From the NCBI GenBank assembly GCA_016987375.1, contig PJRA01000493.1, positions 880,451 through 891,423 on the forward strand: a stretch of DNA of 10,973 bases. Direction: 5' to 3'. A program made the translations under genes and the position numbers. Source of the DNA: Brachionus koreanus. Taxonomy: Eukaryota; Rotifera; Eurotatoria; Ploima; Brachionidae. Position 1 is the first letter of the stretch, and every line of letters begins with the position of its first letter. The notes beneath the pieces were generated by a model that did not search any database, had not been told where the DNA came from, and worked only from the letters and a program-made list of their open reading frames with translations. Shown piece by piece: positions 1 to 8,469 of the stretch.

Positions 1-588
1 AGGCACCATTCAATCAAAAGAACACTGCATGCTAAATCGTATTCAGTACAATTTATATGAGTCAGATCTTCTACTTTTGATAACTTTTTAATAAAAGAAG
101 TATTCCGTTTTTACATATTTGGTTATTAAAAATTTGTTTGACAAAGAATATTTTATGCTTATAATAAATTTGTCTAATTGACTCCAATTTTAGTGCTTTG
201 TTCAAAGGTTTTTGTTTTTGTAAATTTACTGAGTCCAATAAATCGTTTTATTAAAATATTTTGCCGTATACCAAATTCTCTTAAACTCTTTTCATTAATG
301 AAGTTATTATCTAAATGATATCTAAAGATTGATTGAGAGAACTGTTTGTATAAGAAAGCTATAGTTTCTGGGTTCATTAATTTTGGTTTGCATCCAACAC
401 TATTTAGAGAGTAAAAACTCTTTTCAACTTTTTTCATCTTATTTTCCACGAAATCCTTTATTGATTTTTGATTTCCAAGATATTTGACTTTGTACTTTTG
501 GAATCGTAGAACCATTTAATTTAAATTCTGTTTTAGAACTTGTACTTTTTTTTCGAATAGGATTGATGCCGTTTTAGAGGCATTAAAT
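1..588 (-). pseudogene. Non-LTR retrotransposon reverse transcriptase relic, C-terminal part
   Basis: Read on the minus strand, this is the post-catalytic part of a LINE-type reverse transcriptase. The longest open piece (515-174) contains KYLG followed by a helix-rich stretch with KSFYSL, FLYKQF, IFRYHLDNN and LIKRFIGLSK, the usual order in LINE RT thumb regions (family knowledge). Homology continues out of frame on both sides. Upstream, EFKLNGSTIPKV lies in another frame near 525-490. After the stop at 174, QIYYKHKIFFVKQIFNN runs on in a shifted frame to about 70. At least two frameshifts and several stops mark it as dead. The RT continues beyond the mariner-like insertion at 591-1288. The 5' part of the element and any endonuclease domain are not visible, and the relic runs off the window edge. 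Confidence 0.75.
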
Positions 589-596
589 TATGTTTG

Positions 597-618
597 GTCA
601 AAAATTTTGCGTTTTTTT
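597..618 (+). repeat. Left terminal inverted repeat of the mariner-like element
   Basis: The left end reads GTC, AAAAATTTTGCG, then a T run. The reverse complement of 1263-1283 is GTCG, AAAAATTTTGCG, then a T run. Seventeen consecutive bases (AAAAATTTTGCGTTTTT) are identical, and the pattern resembles mariner termini of the TTGGT...AAAA...TTGCGxTTTTT kind. Confidence 0.8.
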
Positions 619-1262
619 ATATTAAATTTTAAAAGAAATAAAATTGAATGCTCTTCAAAATGATATGTCTAACTGTTTGTATATTTATTTTTAAAAAAAT
701 TTAAAATGAAAATTTTGAAATTTTGGTAACGTCGTTATTGGAAAAAGGCATATCTCAAGCAGCACTAATGTTTCAAATATTTAAAGTGGAAGGTGAAAAT
801 TAAGTTAGAGTGAGAATGGTACAAGATTGGTTTAGAAAATTTGTGATTCAAGCCTTTAGAGAGAGAAAAGGTCAAGTAGACCAGCCATTCTCGATCAGAA
901 TGCTCTGCGTATGGCTGTTAAGAGCAACCTTAAGCTTAATCAAAGCTTAAGCTCCAGTAATTAAATGATCTTAAACTTACACATCACAACGGAGGACATA
1001 TTGTCAGCTTAATTTGATTAACAAAGCTAACAGATGTTACCAAGTTGTTCCTAACAATTTTATAAATTAATTTCAATGTCTCATTTTTTTAGAGGTGGAC
1101 TAACCAATACCAAGTTGAAAAAAGTTTATCTTTGTGTTTAGTTTTTTGGCCCCAAAAGCCGAAAAAGAATTGAACTACTCGCTGATAGATGGCTAAAGCT
1201 TAAAGATTATAATTAGCCTACTTTTGCTTTTATTGTTGATTAATTAAAAAAAAAGAGCAAAT

Positions 1263-1283
1263 AAAAACGCAAAATTTTTCGAC
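1263..1283 (-). repeat. Right terminal inverted repeat of the mariner-like element
   Basis: This is the inverted partner of the repeat at 597-618, with one extra G next to the A run. A TA dinucleotide at 1289-1290 mirrors the one at 589-590 and suggests the element edge lies at 1288. Confidence 0.8.
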
Positions 1284-1290
1284 TCTTGTA

Positions 1291-1388
1291 CTTAGAATTC
1301 TTGAAATAATAAGAATAATTTCTATCTTTCGCTTTGGACTGAAGTGGATTTCTGTATTAAAAATATTAAAATCTCATTTTTAGAATTT
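1291..1388 (-). pseudogene. Probable second half of the split LINE RT relic
   Basis: On the minus strand this stretch reads roughly EILIF, about fifteen residues, then LFLLFQEF. That resembles the segment just after the catalytic (Y/F)ADD box in LINE reverse transcriptases. Directly on the other side of the mariner-like element (about 588-560) the reading resumes as FNASKT, which resembles the conserved N-x-x-K-T that normally follows a few residues later. The order and orientation fit one RT gene interrupted by the transposon. The piece is short and decayed, so the call rests mainly on this collinearity. Confidence 0.45.
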
Positions 1389-1425
1389 TAAATTTAAAAT
1401 GAATGATTAACTAATTTTATTTTAG

Positions 1426-2720
1426 TTAGAAGAAGATGTAAAAAATGAATCGGAACGAATAAATAAATCGAATAAAAATCAGTTAATTCAAAGCGAAACA
1501 TTGGTGGTAGATGACTTGAGAAAGGAATTTAAAAAAGGAGGACGCTTGTTTGCTGCCGTAGATAATTTATCGTTTGGAGTTGAATCTGGTGAATGCTTTG
1601 GTTTATTAGGTTTGAATGGTGCTGGAAAAACAACTACAATTGAAATTCTAACCGGAGAACAAAAAGCAACTAGTGGTCATGCATACGTAAATGGATTTGA
1701 TATTGATACTGACAAGCTAAAAGCTATAAGAAGCCTAGGATATTGCCCGCAATTTGTAGTTTCTTTTCTATAAAATAAAATAAAATATTTCAAATTAAAT
1801 TATTTTAGGAATATCTTCCAGAATTTTTGACAGTAAACCAAGCTTTAAAGCTCTTTACCAACCTAAGAGGCATTAAAGGATTTAAAGTGAATAGAATTGT
1901 TGAAGAATTTGTCTATGCTTTTAAACTAACCGAATTTAAAGACAAACTCGTTCAAAATTTAAGGTAAGGCTAATTTTTTATTTATTTGTAAAGGTAAAAA
2001 AAAAATTTTATAATTTATTTAAGTGGTGGAAATAAACGCAAAGTTAGTTCTGCTATTGCGTTCATTGGTAAGCCAAAGATCGTAATATTGGATGAACCAA
2101 CATCAGGAATGGATCCAGTAGCTAGAAGATACTTGTGGAATGTGATCAAGCATGCCCGTGATATGGGTATAACCGTTTTATTGACTACACACAGCATGGA
2201 AGAATGTGAAGCTCTATGCACTAAACTTGGTATAATGGTAAGCGGTCAGTTCCAATGTTTCGGCAATGTGCAACAATTAAAGAGCAAATTTGGCAAAGGA
2301 TACACTCTTATACTCAAATGTAAAACAATACCATCAATGAATGATTCAGCAATTGATTTTTTGATAAAGAAAGTTGAAAGTTTTGTCCAAGAGAATATTC
2401 CAAACGCTGTTCTTAAAGACAGACAACAACAAACTTTATTTTATCAAATTTTGACTGAAAATGATAGAAATTACAGTATTGCTAGAATTTTTGAACAAAT
2501 TGAAAATAACAAGCAAGCACTTAGTCTTGAGACTTATTCACTTTCTCAGACAACTTTGGAACAAGTGTTTCTATCTTTTGCCAAAACCCAATCAGGTTTA
2601 GCTACAACAAAGGGACCAAATGACAGCTCCAATGATAGAGTAAGGCATGACGCATATTATGTCAATACAGCTTATAGTAATGCACAAAATGAAGTCCAAA
2701 TAAATCTTAAAGATTTATAA
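1426..2720 (+). CDS. ABCA-subfamily ABC transporter, last three exons (C-terminal nucleotide-binding domain)
   Basis: Three exons are visible: 1426-1755, 1809-1963 and 2024-2720. They are joined by GT-AG introns of 53 and 60 nt and give 393 residues to the stop. The join restores the ATPase: LEEDV lead-in, Walker A GLNGAGKTTT (about 1612-1641), Q-loop GYCPQF|EYLPEFLTV across the first intron, signature LSGGNKRKVSSAIAFIG across the second, Walker B IVILDEPTSGMDP, and H-switch TTHSMEECEALC. The C-terminal TLEQVFLSFAKTQ is typical of the second ATPase domain of full-length ABCA transporters, membrane proteins that move lipids using ATP (family knowledge). All catalytic motifs are intact. The membrane-spanning parts and the start lie upstream of the window, and the preceding intron is at least 1.4 kb and carries transposons. 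The subfamily is clear, but the ortholog (ABCA1-like or ABCA3-like) is not. Confidence 0.92.
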
Positions 2721-2734
2721 AACCAAAATAAGCT

Positions 2735-2740
2735 AATAAA
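2735..2740 (+). terminator. Poly(A) signal, ABCA gene
   Basis: AATAAA lies 15 nt after the ABCA stop codon. A T-rich tract follows. Confidence 0.5.
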
Positions 2741-3192
2741 TGAATAACCAAATTCGTTCAATTAATTTTGTTTGCATAAATAATTAAAATAATATTAGGA
2801 CCGTTCTTTAATTTTTTTTATTTGAGTTTTGGCTTGTGTTTTATAAAATTTTAAAATAATTTTAATATTTTAAAAAAAACTACTCCTATTTTATTATATT
2901 TTATTTATGAAATTTTGTTTAAATAAATTTTATCAATTGAGAAAAATATTTTAAAAAAAAATATTACTTCATACTACTTGAATAAGCTTTGAAAAAGTAA
3001 TTTATAGAATAACTAAAAAAAAATCCAATTTGCTTGGTTAAATCTATTCTATTTATGGATAAGAAGTTAAATGTACGAGTTTTGACCATTTAATCATTCA
3101 ACAATCAATACAATCAACGTCATTTTTGTTGATTTTGCTAAAAAAAATAAATAAAAAAATAACTAATTAAACAATTAATTAATTAAACAACC
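2741..3192. other. AT-rich intergenic spacer without recognisable genes
   Basis: This spacer is long A and T runs with an AT palindromic stretch (TTAATTAATTAA near 3175-3186). No coding signal, RNA gene or transposon trace was seen. The right end is the distal promoter of the heat-shock gene. Confidence 0.5.
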
Positions 3193-3202
3193 TTTCTGGA
3201 AT
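3193..3202 (+). promoter_or_regulatory. Candidate heat-shock element
   Basis: TTTCTGGAAT contains the inverted pentamer pair TTCnnGAA, the core of the HSF binding site. Only two perfect pentamers are visible, fewer than the usual three. It lies 26 nt upstream of the TATA box of a small heat-shock gene, which makes it credible. Confidence 0.55.
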
Positions 3203-3227
3203 TGACTAGATCACTTGCTTACTTGAA

Positions 3228-3235
3228 TATAAATA
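3228..3235 (+). promoter_or_regulatory. TATA box of the small heat-shock gene
   Basis: TATAAATA lies 87 nt upstream of the ATG at 3315, implying a leader of about 50-60 nt. The same box occurs 85-92 nt before the start codons of the two proline-rod genes in this window. Confidence 0.65.
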
Positions 3236-3314
3236 CTTGAAAATATTTCTGATTTAAAAACAATAATCGAAATATAATATAAAATTTTTCAGAATTAATT
3301 TTACAAAAATAAAA

Positions 3315-4118
3315 ATGTCTTTAATTCCACACATGTTTCCAAGATCAATGTTTGACATGGATCTTTGGTCTCGGCCATCAAGTCTTGGCTTTGGTCCATC
3401 TACATTGGATTTATTTGATCCGTTTGACGAATTGGATCACATGATGAGCCGAAATCTTAGATGGCTAAATAGACCGGATTTTTTCAATGAATTTTTGCCA
3501 TCGGTGCCAAAAGTTCCTCAAAAATATCGAATCAAAGTTGACTGTAGAGGCTATTCGGCTGACTCTTTGAAAGTAAAAGTATCAGATGATAAGCAAAAAT
3601 TGATTGTAAGCGGAAAAGAAGGTGAAAATAAAACAAATGATGAAGATTATCACATAAGAGAATTTAAGAAAAGCTACAATTTACCACCAAATGTTGAAGT
3701 TGATAAAATGGTCAGCTTTTTAGCTTCAAATGGTCAATTGGTCATTGAACTTCCACTTAAATTTGACAAAGAAAAAGCCAATCTAAACAAAGAGGACTTT
3801 ATTCCAAGAATTGTTTACAGTTCAAATGGTCAAAAACAAGTCGAAATGAATTTCTCTGTACCAAGCAACATAGATCCATCAAAAGTAAAAGTTACATGCA
3901 AAGATAGAGATGTAATCATACAAGCTGATGATAAACAAGAAAGACCAGACGGTATTTCTCAAATGAGTTATTATCGACGAACAACACTGCCTGAGAATAC
4001 TGATTTCAATTCAGTAAAATGTCATTTGGACAAAAATATGCTTTCATTGAAAGCCGATTTAACAAATGATCACAAAACATCACATCGTCAAATTCCAATT
4101 AAAATGATCAAAAAATAA
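3315..4118 (+). CDS. Small heat-shock protein with two alpha-crystallin domains
   Basis: This intronless gene encodes 267 residues. The N-terminal arm is rich in Phe, Met, Asp and Trp (residues 1-65). A first alpha-crystallin domain follows at about 68-150, ending in NGQLVIELPL. A second lies at about 174-250, with RRTTLPENTDFNSVKCHLD and NMLSLKA. The C-terminal tail has an I-P-I motif at 260-262, the family's I-x-I assembly signal. Small heat-shock proteins are ATP-independent holdases of the cytoplasm (family knowledge). Most have a single crystallin domain and 150-220 residues, so the doubling is notable. Double-domain forms are best known from flatworms. The ATG is preceded by an A-rich leader, a TATA box and a heat-shock element. 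Codons and frame are intact throughout. Confidence 0.93.
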   Translation: MSLIPHMFPRSMFDMDLWSRPSSLGFGPSTLDLFDPFDELDHMMSRNLRWLNRPDFFNEFLPSVPKVPQKYRIKVDCRGYSADSLKVKVSDDKQKLIVSGKEGENKTNDEDYHIREFKKSYNLPPNVEVDKMVSFLASNGQLVIELPLKFDKEKANLNKEDFIPRIVYSSNGQKQVEMNFSVPSNIDPSKVKVTCKDRDVIIQADDKQERPDGISQMSYYRRTTLPENTDFNSVKCHLDKNMLSLKADLTNDHKTSHRQIPIKMIKK

Positions 4119-4229
4119 GTAGAAAATAACTAGATTAATAAGCTTTAGTATTTTATTTTTTAAATTTTAGTAAATTTTTTAAGTGATTATTTTAGAAAAA
4201 TTTTGTTTTAACAATTTTAAGAAAATATA

Positions 4230-4235
4230 AATAAA
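4230..4235 (+). terminator. Poly(A) signal, small heat-shock gene
   Basis: AATAAA lies about 112 nt after the stop at 4118, in an AT-rich 3' region. Confidence 0.5.
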
Positions 4236-4675
4236 AATTTAAAAACAAAATTCATATTTTTTATAATTTATTAAAACCTATATGTATTTATTATAATCGA
4301 TAATTGATAATCTTCTAATAGTCTCAAGTTTGATCTTTCTTTCTTACAAAAAACTCCAATAAAAGCAAATTTTATTAAACTAACATTCATAGTTTCATTT
4401 CCATCGATGACATGAGTCTAAAAAATGCCAAAAATTTTTTTGCCCAAAAACTCTTGTTTTTGAAAACTTAACAGTTAAATTTTCACTATTGATCTTTTTA
4501 ATGGTCGAAAACGCAGACATTTTGAAAAAATTTATAATTAGATTAGAAAATCTGACTGTTTCGTGATTAAACCAAACATTTATCATATATTAAAACAAAT
4601 GTAACTAGAAAGCATTTTGACATTTTGTTTCTTGGATCATTTTGAAAAATTAAGTAATTTCAATTTTTTATATTA
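4236..4675. other. AT-rich spacer between convergent genes, no gene seen
   Basis: The 3' ends of the heat-shock gene and the minus-strand proline-rod gene face each other here. A 63-codon minus-strand open frame (4586-4395) has no recognisable motif, promoter or bias and is not supported as a gene. Confidence 0.45.
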
Positions 4676-4681
4676 TTTATT
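4676..4681 (-). terminator. Poly(A) signal, minus-strand proline-rod gene
   Basis: AATAAA on the minus strand lies about 65 nt beyond the stop codon at 4749-4747. Confidence 0.55.
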
Positions 4682-4746
4682 AAGGATAAAAATTTTAGAG
4701 ATAAAGGAAATGGAATTTTTAGATATTTTTTTTTTAAATTAATAGT

Positions 4747-5687
4747 TTAAAAGTTTAATGAACCAGAACCGCATGGTGATGGAGCTGGACATGGGGCTGG
4801 GCATGGTGGTGGTGGAGGTGGACAGGTTTGAACTGGAACTGGGGTTGGAACTGGGACTGGTTGAGGGCATGGTACAGGCTGTGGCACTGGAACTGGTTGA
4901 GGGCATGGCTGAGGAACTGGCTGTGGAACAGGTTGAGGACATGGTTGAGGAACTGGACATGGCAATGGAACTGGGCACGGTTGTGGAGTTCTGACTGGAA
5001 TTGGAACTTCGACAGGTACTGGGACTGGTCTTGGCACTCTAATTCTGATTGGAATGCGAACTGGACATGGTTGTGGAACTGGCTGTGGTACTGGGTAAGG
5101 TTGTGGAACTGGTACTCTAACTGGAATTCTAACTGGAGTTTGAACAGCTACTGGTTGTGGTACTTGATATGGCAATGGAACTTGAACACGGTTAATTTGT
5201 GGAACTGGTTGTGGAATTTGAACTTGTTGTGGTACTGGAGTTGGAACTGGAATTTTAAATGGTGTTGGGACTGGAACTCTTTGTGGAATTGAAACTGGTA
5301 CTGGGCATGGTTGAGGGACTGGCACTGGTACTGGTCTTGGACATGGAGTTGGTACTGGAACCTTTTATTTAAACAATCTTATTTATCTTGTTAAAATCAA
5401 ATAGTTTATTAATTTTACAGTTACGTGTTGTGGTACTGGAACTGGAGTTGGTACTGGAGTTGGAACTGGTACTGGTACTTTGCATGCTGGTTGTGGACAT
5501 GGAGCTGGGCATGGAGCAGGTGGTGGTGCTTGATGAAAGATAAAAGTAAAATATTTGCTCTTTTCATTTTGTTTAAAAAAAATTTCTAATTACGTGGACA
5601 TGAGCCACATGATGAATTTAATGATGGCAAAGACAATGGAGTCGAAAATTCAGCTCCAGCTGAAAATGATGAACCCAAAAAAGACAT
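4747..5687 (-). CDS. (X-Pro)n rod protein with Cys-rich caps, copy A
   Basis: Three exons, 5687-5594, 5528-5425 and 5361-4747, join across GT-AG introns of 65 and 63 nt to give 270 residues. Order: a Ser/Gly-rich start (MSFLGSSFSAG), a cap SSCGSCPPPPPAPCPAPCPQ, about 200 residues in which nearly every second residue is Pro ([33 protein letters not shown]), and a C-terminal cap [19 protein letters not shown] ending GSGSLNF. Residues between prolines are mostly Val, Gln, Thr, Arg, Ile and Cys. There is no signal peptide and no membrane segment. I do not recognise a named family. The composition suggests a stiff extended structural protein cross-linked through Cys, and possibly Gln, which is an inference. 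The start is supported by the TATA box at 5777-5770 and by similarity to the start of copy B. The opposite strand gives long Trp/Asn open frames, which are only shadows. Confidence 0.85.
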
Positions 5688-5769
5688 ATTGCTATTGATA
5701 ATTTGGTAAATTATTTTTTTTTAAATTGTTAGTCGATTTTCGATGATTTCTTTCGACTTATTGCAATCA

Positions 5770-5796
5770 TATTTATAACTAAAAACAGTCATGCTT
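5770..5796 (-). promoter_or_regulatory. Promoter module of copy A: AAGCATGA, 11 nt, TATAAATA
   Basis: On the minus strand AAGCATGA (5796-5789) is followed after exactly 11 nt by TATAAATA (5777-5770). The start codon is 82 nt further on. The same octamer and spacing occur upstream of copy B. Confidence 0.6.
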
Positions 5797-7197
5797 CAAT
5801 AAATGTTTGTTATAATTTTTTAAAATTAAAATAATCACTTGTTTAACTACTCTTAAAATAAGAATATTCCATAAATAATTTGAAAATCATTCAATATGCT
5901 TTTCTCTTAATAGTTGCAAAAATTAAAATAAATGTATTTTTTGGTAAAAATTTATTGATAAAATTAAATTGGTTTAGAAAAATATATTTTAAACTAAATT
6001 AATTGAAAAAAAAGCACAATTAAAAAAAAATGTATTCTAAAAATAAATAAATGCCCAAACTCATGAAAAGATCACCATGATGTTTCGCTCAAAATGTTAT
6101 TGAAATTCACATTTGGTTTCTTCTAAAAATTAATTAAATTTTAAATAATAAATAGTATTTAGTCCATTTATTAGATAATAGTTAGCCTAAAATTAATAAT
6201 TTAGAAACCATATAGCTGTTTGAAAGAAAATTTCAAATAATCATATCAATCAAAAAAAATTAAATGGAAATCATATCAACATAAATATTAAATTATATTA
6301 GATATTTATCATATTTAAAAAAATCAAATTTTAATACAATTTAAAATTTAATTATATTTAAAAATTTATACATTGACATTGAAACTTTTTCACATTGCTA
6401 AAGTGACCATTATAATTTTCATTTATTATCATCAAGTTAAAATCTTAATTAAACAATACTTTTTTTTTGATATTTAACATAAATGCTATGTTATTTTATT
6501 GATGAAACGAATTGAACTTTAGTTTTTGTATTCTAGTTTAATATCAATTATAAAATTTCAATTTAAACAGGAAGATTGTTGAATAATTTTCGGAAGATTT
6601 TATTTGTTTTTATTATTTTGTAAACAATTCGCGATTGAATGATTTCCCAATTTTTTTTGTTTCTATTTATTATTAAATTTATTAAATATTTTATTAAGCA
6701 ATTAAAAAATTACATTAATATATTGAAATAAGTAATTTTGAAGTTTAAACAGTTATTATAATTATATTCATTTAAAATTTGGAAAAAAATTAATCCTAAT
6801 TAAAATAAATAGATTCTTTTTAATACTACAATATTAAACATTAATTTTTTCAACCAAGAAAAAATTTCTCTCTATAGTTGAAATATAAAAAAGGATCAAA
6901 TAAAAATTCCATCCATATTAAAAATTATCTTAAACAATAAAATTTGTTATTTGAATAGTCAAATTAAGAAGAATAAATTTGAATATTACTTTTTTTTGTT
7001 TAATATTCAATTTAATTTTTATCAATTATTGGCAAATGTGGCTTGATTTTTACTTGCTTTTAACCAATCTAATAAATCGATACTAATACTAAATATAATA
7101 ATAATTATTTAATGTGTAAAAAAAGAGCAAATTAAAAAAATTTAGTTGATAAAATGTAATTATAATTTTCTATAATCAAAGTGGAGAAAGTTATACC
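5797..7197. other. AT-rich shared upstream region of the divergent gene pair
   Basis: About 1.4 kb lies between the two divergent promoters. It is almost pure A/T with many short homopolymer runs. No open frame of note, no transposon end, no tRNA-like fold and no third copy of the proline-rod repeat was found. It may hold common enhancer sequence, but none can be pointed out. Confidence 0.5.
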
Positions 7198-7224
7198 AAG
7201 CATGAAAATGGAATAATATAAATG
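7198..7224 (+). promoter_or_regulatory. Promoter module of copy B: AAGCATGA, 11 nt, TATAAATG
   Basis: AAGCATGA (7198-7205) and TATAAATG (7217-7224) are separated by 11 nt, as at copy A. The ATG at 7309 lies 84 nt after the TATA box. Confidence 0.6.
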
Positions 7225-7308
7225 GGAGAATTGTGTGAGAAAAAAAGTATCATCAAATTTACAATTTTTAGCTAACTAACAAGCAAAAAAAACTAAACAT
7301 TCAAAAAA

Positions 7309-8203
7309 ATGAGTCTCGGTTCTTTCGGTATTAAAAAGCTTATTTTGATTTTTCTTTTCAAATTTTTTTAATTCAAAAGGTTCATTTGATTTATCATCTG
7401 CTGCTGGTTCTTCATGCGGATCATGTTGTCCACCACCACCACCTCCACCACCACAGCCAGTACCAGTACCTGTCCCAGTACCACAACCTGTTCCTGTTCC
7501 TGTTAGAATCCCACGCCATGTTCCACAACCAATACCAACTCCAGTTCCTCAACCAGTTCCAACTCCAATTAGAGTACCAGTACCAAGACCAGTTCCAGTG
7601 CCAACTCCAGTACCAGTTCCTCAACCATGTCCAGTACCAGTACCATTCAAAGTTCCAGTAAGAGTACCAGTACCAGTTCAATTAACTGTACACGAACCAG
7701 TTCCACAAGCTCAAACTGTTCAAGTTCCAATAAGAGTACCAGTTCCTCAACCATGTCCAGTACAAACCCCAGTTCCAACTCCTGTTCCAGTTAGAGTACC
7801 AATTAGAATACCAGTTCCACAACCATATCCAGTTGTTGAACATGTCGATGTTCCTTACAGAGTTCCAGTACCAAAACCTTATCCAGGTATTTTCTAACAA
7901 AACTTTTTTCTGTTCTTTTTTTTTTTAAATTAACTTTATTTCCATTAAAAAGTTCCAGAAAAATTTCCAGTTCCAGTTAGAGTACCAGTACCACACAGAT
8001 ACCCAGTGCCACAACCTGTACCAACCCCAGTCAAAATTCCAACTCCAGTCCCAGTTCCACAAAGAGTTTCAATACCAACTCCAGTTCCTCGACCAGTCCC
8101 AGTACCAGTTCCAGTCCCACCACCATGCCCTCCACCATGTCCAGCACCATCACCATGTGGCGCTTCTGCTGCTGGATTCAGTTCTTTGCCTTCTTCTTTC
8201 TAA
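7309..8203 (+). CDS. (X-Pro)n rod protein with Cys-rich caps, copy B
   Basis: Exons 7309-7327 (only 19 nt), 7380-7886 and 7953-8203 join across GT-AG introns of 52 and 66 nt and give 258 residues. The start [16 protein letters not shown] leads to the cap [16 protein letters not shown], then about 200 residues of alternating proline, and a C-terminal cap [15 protein letters not shown] followed by a Ser-rich end. It shares caps and modules with copy [34 protein letters not shown] and CPAPSPCG, in a different order. Intron positions differ from copy A. There is no signal peptide or membrane span. The tiny first exon is accepted because it restores an MS-LG-SF start like copy A and lies the expected distance below the TATA box. 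Function is unknown. A cross-linked intracellular structural role is an inference from composition. Confidence 0.84.
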
Positions 8204-8241
8204 ATATCCTCATTTAATTACAGAAAAAAATCCTTTTCTTG

Positions 8242-8247
8242 AATAAA
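8242..8247 (+). terminator. Poly(A) signal, copy B
   Basis: AATAAA lies 38 nt after the stop codon at 8201-8203. Confidence 0.55.
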
Positions 8248-8469
8248 TATTATTTCACAATCTTTAAACTTTTTTTATATTATTTAAAACTCAATCAATA
8301 ATACCATTATATATCAAAATTTGGCCATTTAAAAAAAAATCATACAATATCAAATCAAAGTTATAGAAAAGGTTAGTTTAACTTTAAAATCGATATTTTT
8401 TAAATTCAATTTTTTAAGTTTATGTATCTTATTTCATTTAGAAATCTTTGCAAAAAAAATAAAAAATTT

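Larger units (their letters stand above)
591..1288 (+). mobile_element. Internally deleted mariner-like DNA transposon
   Basis: A 698-bp element is bounded by TA on each side (589-590 and 1289-1290), as expected from mariner target-site duplication. The termini are inverted repeats (597-618 and 1263-1283). Inside, the plus strand keeps two ends of a mariner transposase. The N-terminal helix-turn-helix part (735-945) reads KGISQAALMFQIFKVEGE and VQDWFRKF, then, after a frameshift, DQNALRMAVKSN. The C-terminal tail (1166-1215) reads RIELLADRWLKLKDYN. Most of the DDD catalytic core between them is missing and stops are present, so it cannot encode a transposase. It sits inside the LINE relic and therefore inserted later. 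Confidence 0.75.

Noticed and set aside
1..1425. 5' exons of the ABCA gene
   Set aside because: No transmembrane or ABCA-like frame is seen on the plus strand. Everything readable is transposon-derived, so upstream exons must lie outside the window.
4395..4586. 63-codon minus-strand open frame
   Set aside because: No recognisable motif, TATA box or similarity. Its length is ordinary for chance in this spacer.
4739..4978. Ser/Thr/Met-rich alternative frame within copy A, and a His/Gln-rich frame 7386-7661 within copy B
   Set aside because: These are frame-shifted readings of the same repeat. The proline frame is the one that joins across introns and matches between the two genes.
4758..5292. 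Long open frames rich in Trp, Asn, Leu on the strand opposite copy A (and 7421-7900 opposite copy B)
   Set aside because: They are mirror readings of the CCA/GTA/CAA codon repeats. They cross the predicted introns of the real genes only partly and have no promoter or family likeness.
4747..5361. CRISPR-like or satellite array
   Set aside because: The periodicity is codon-based with variable units and no regular spacers. It is explained by the alternating-proline protein.
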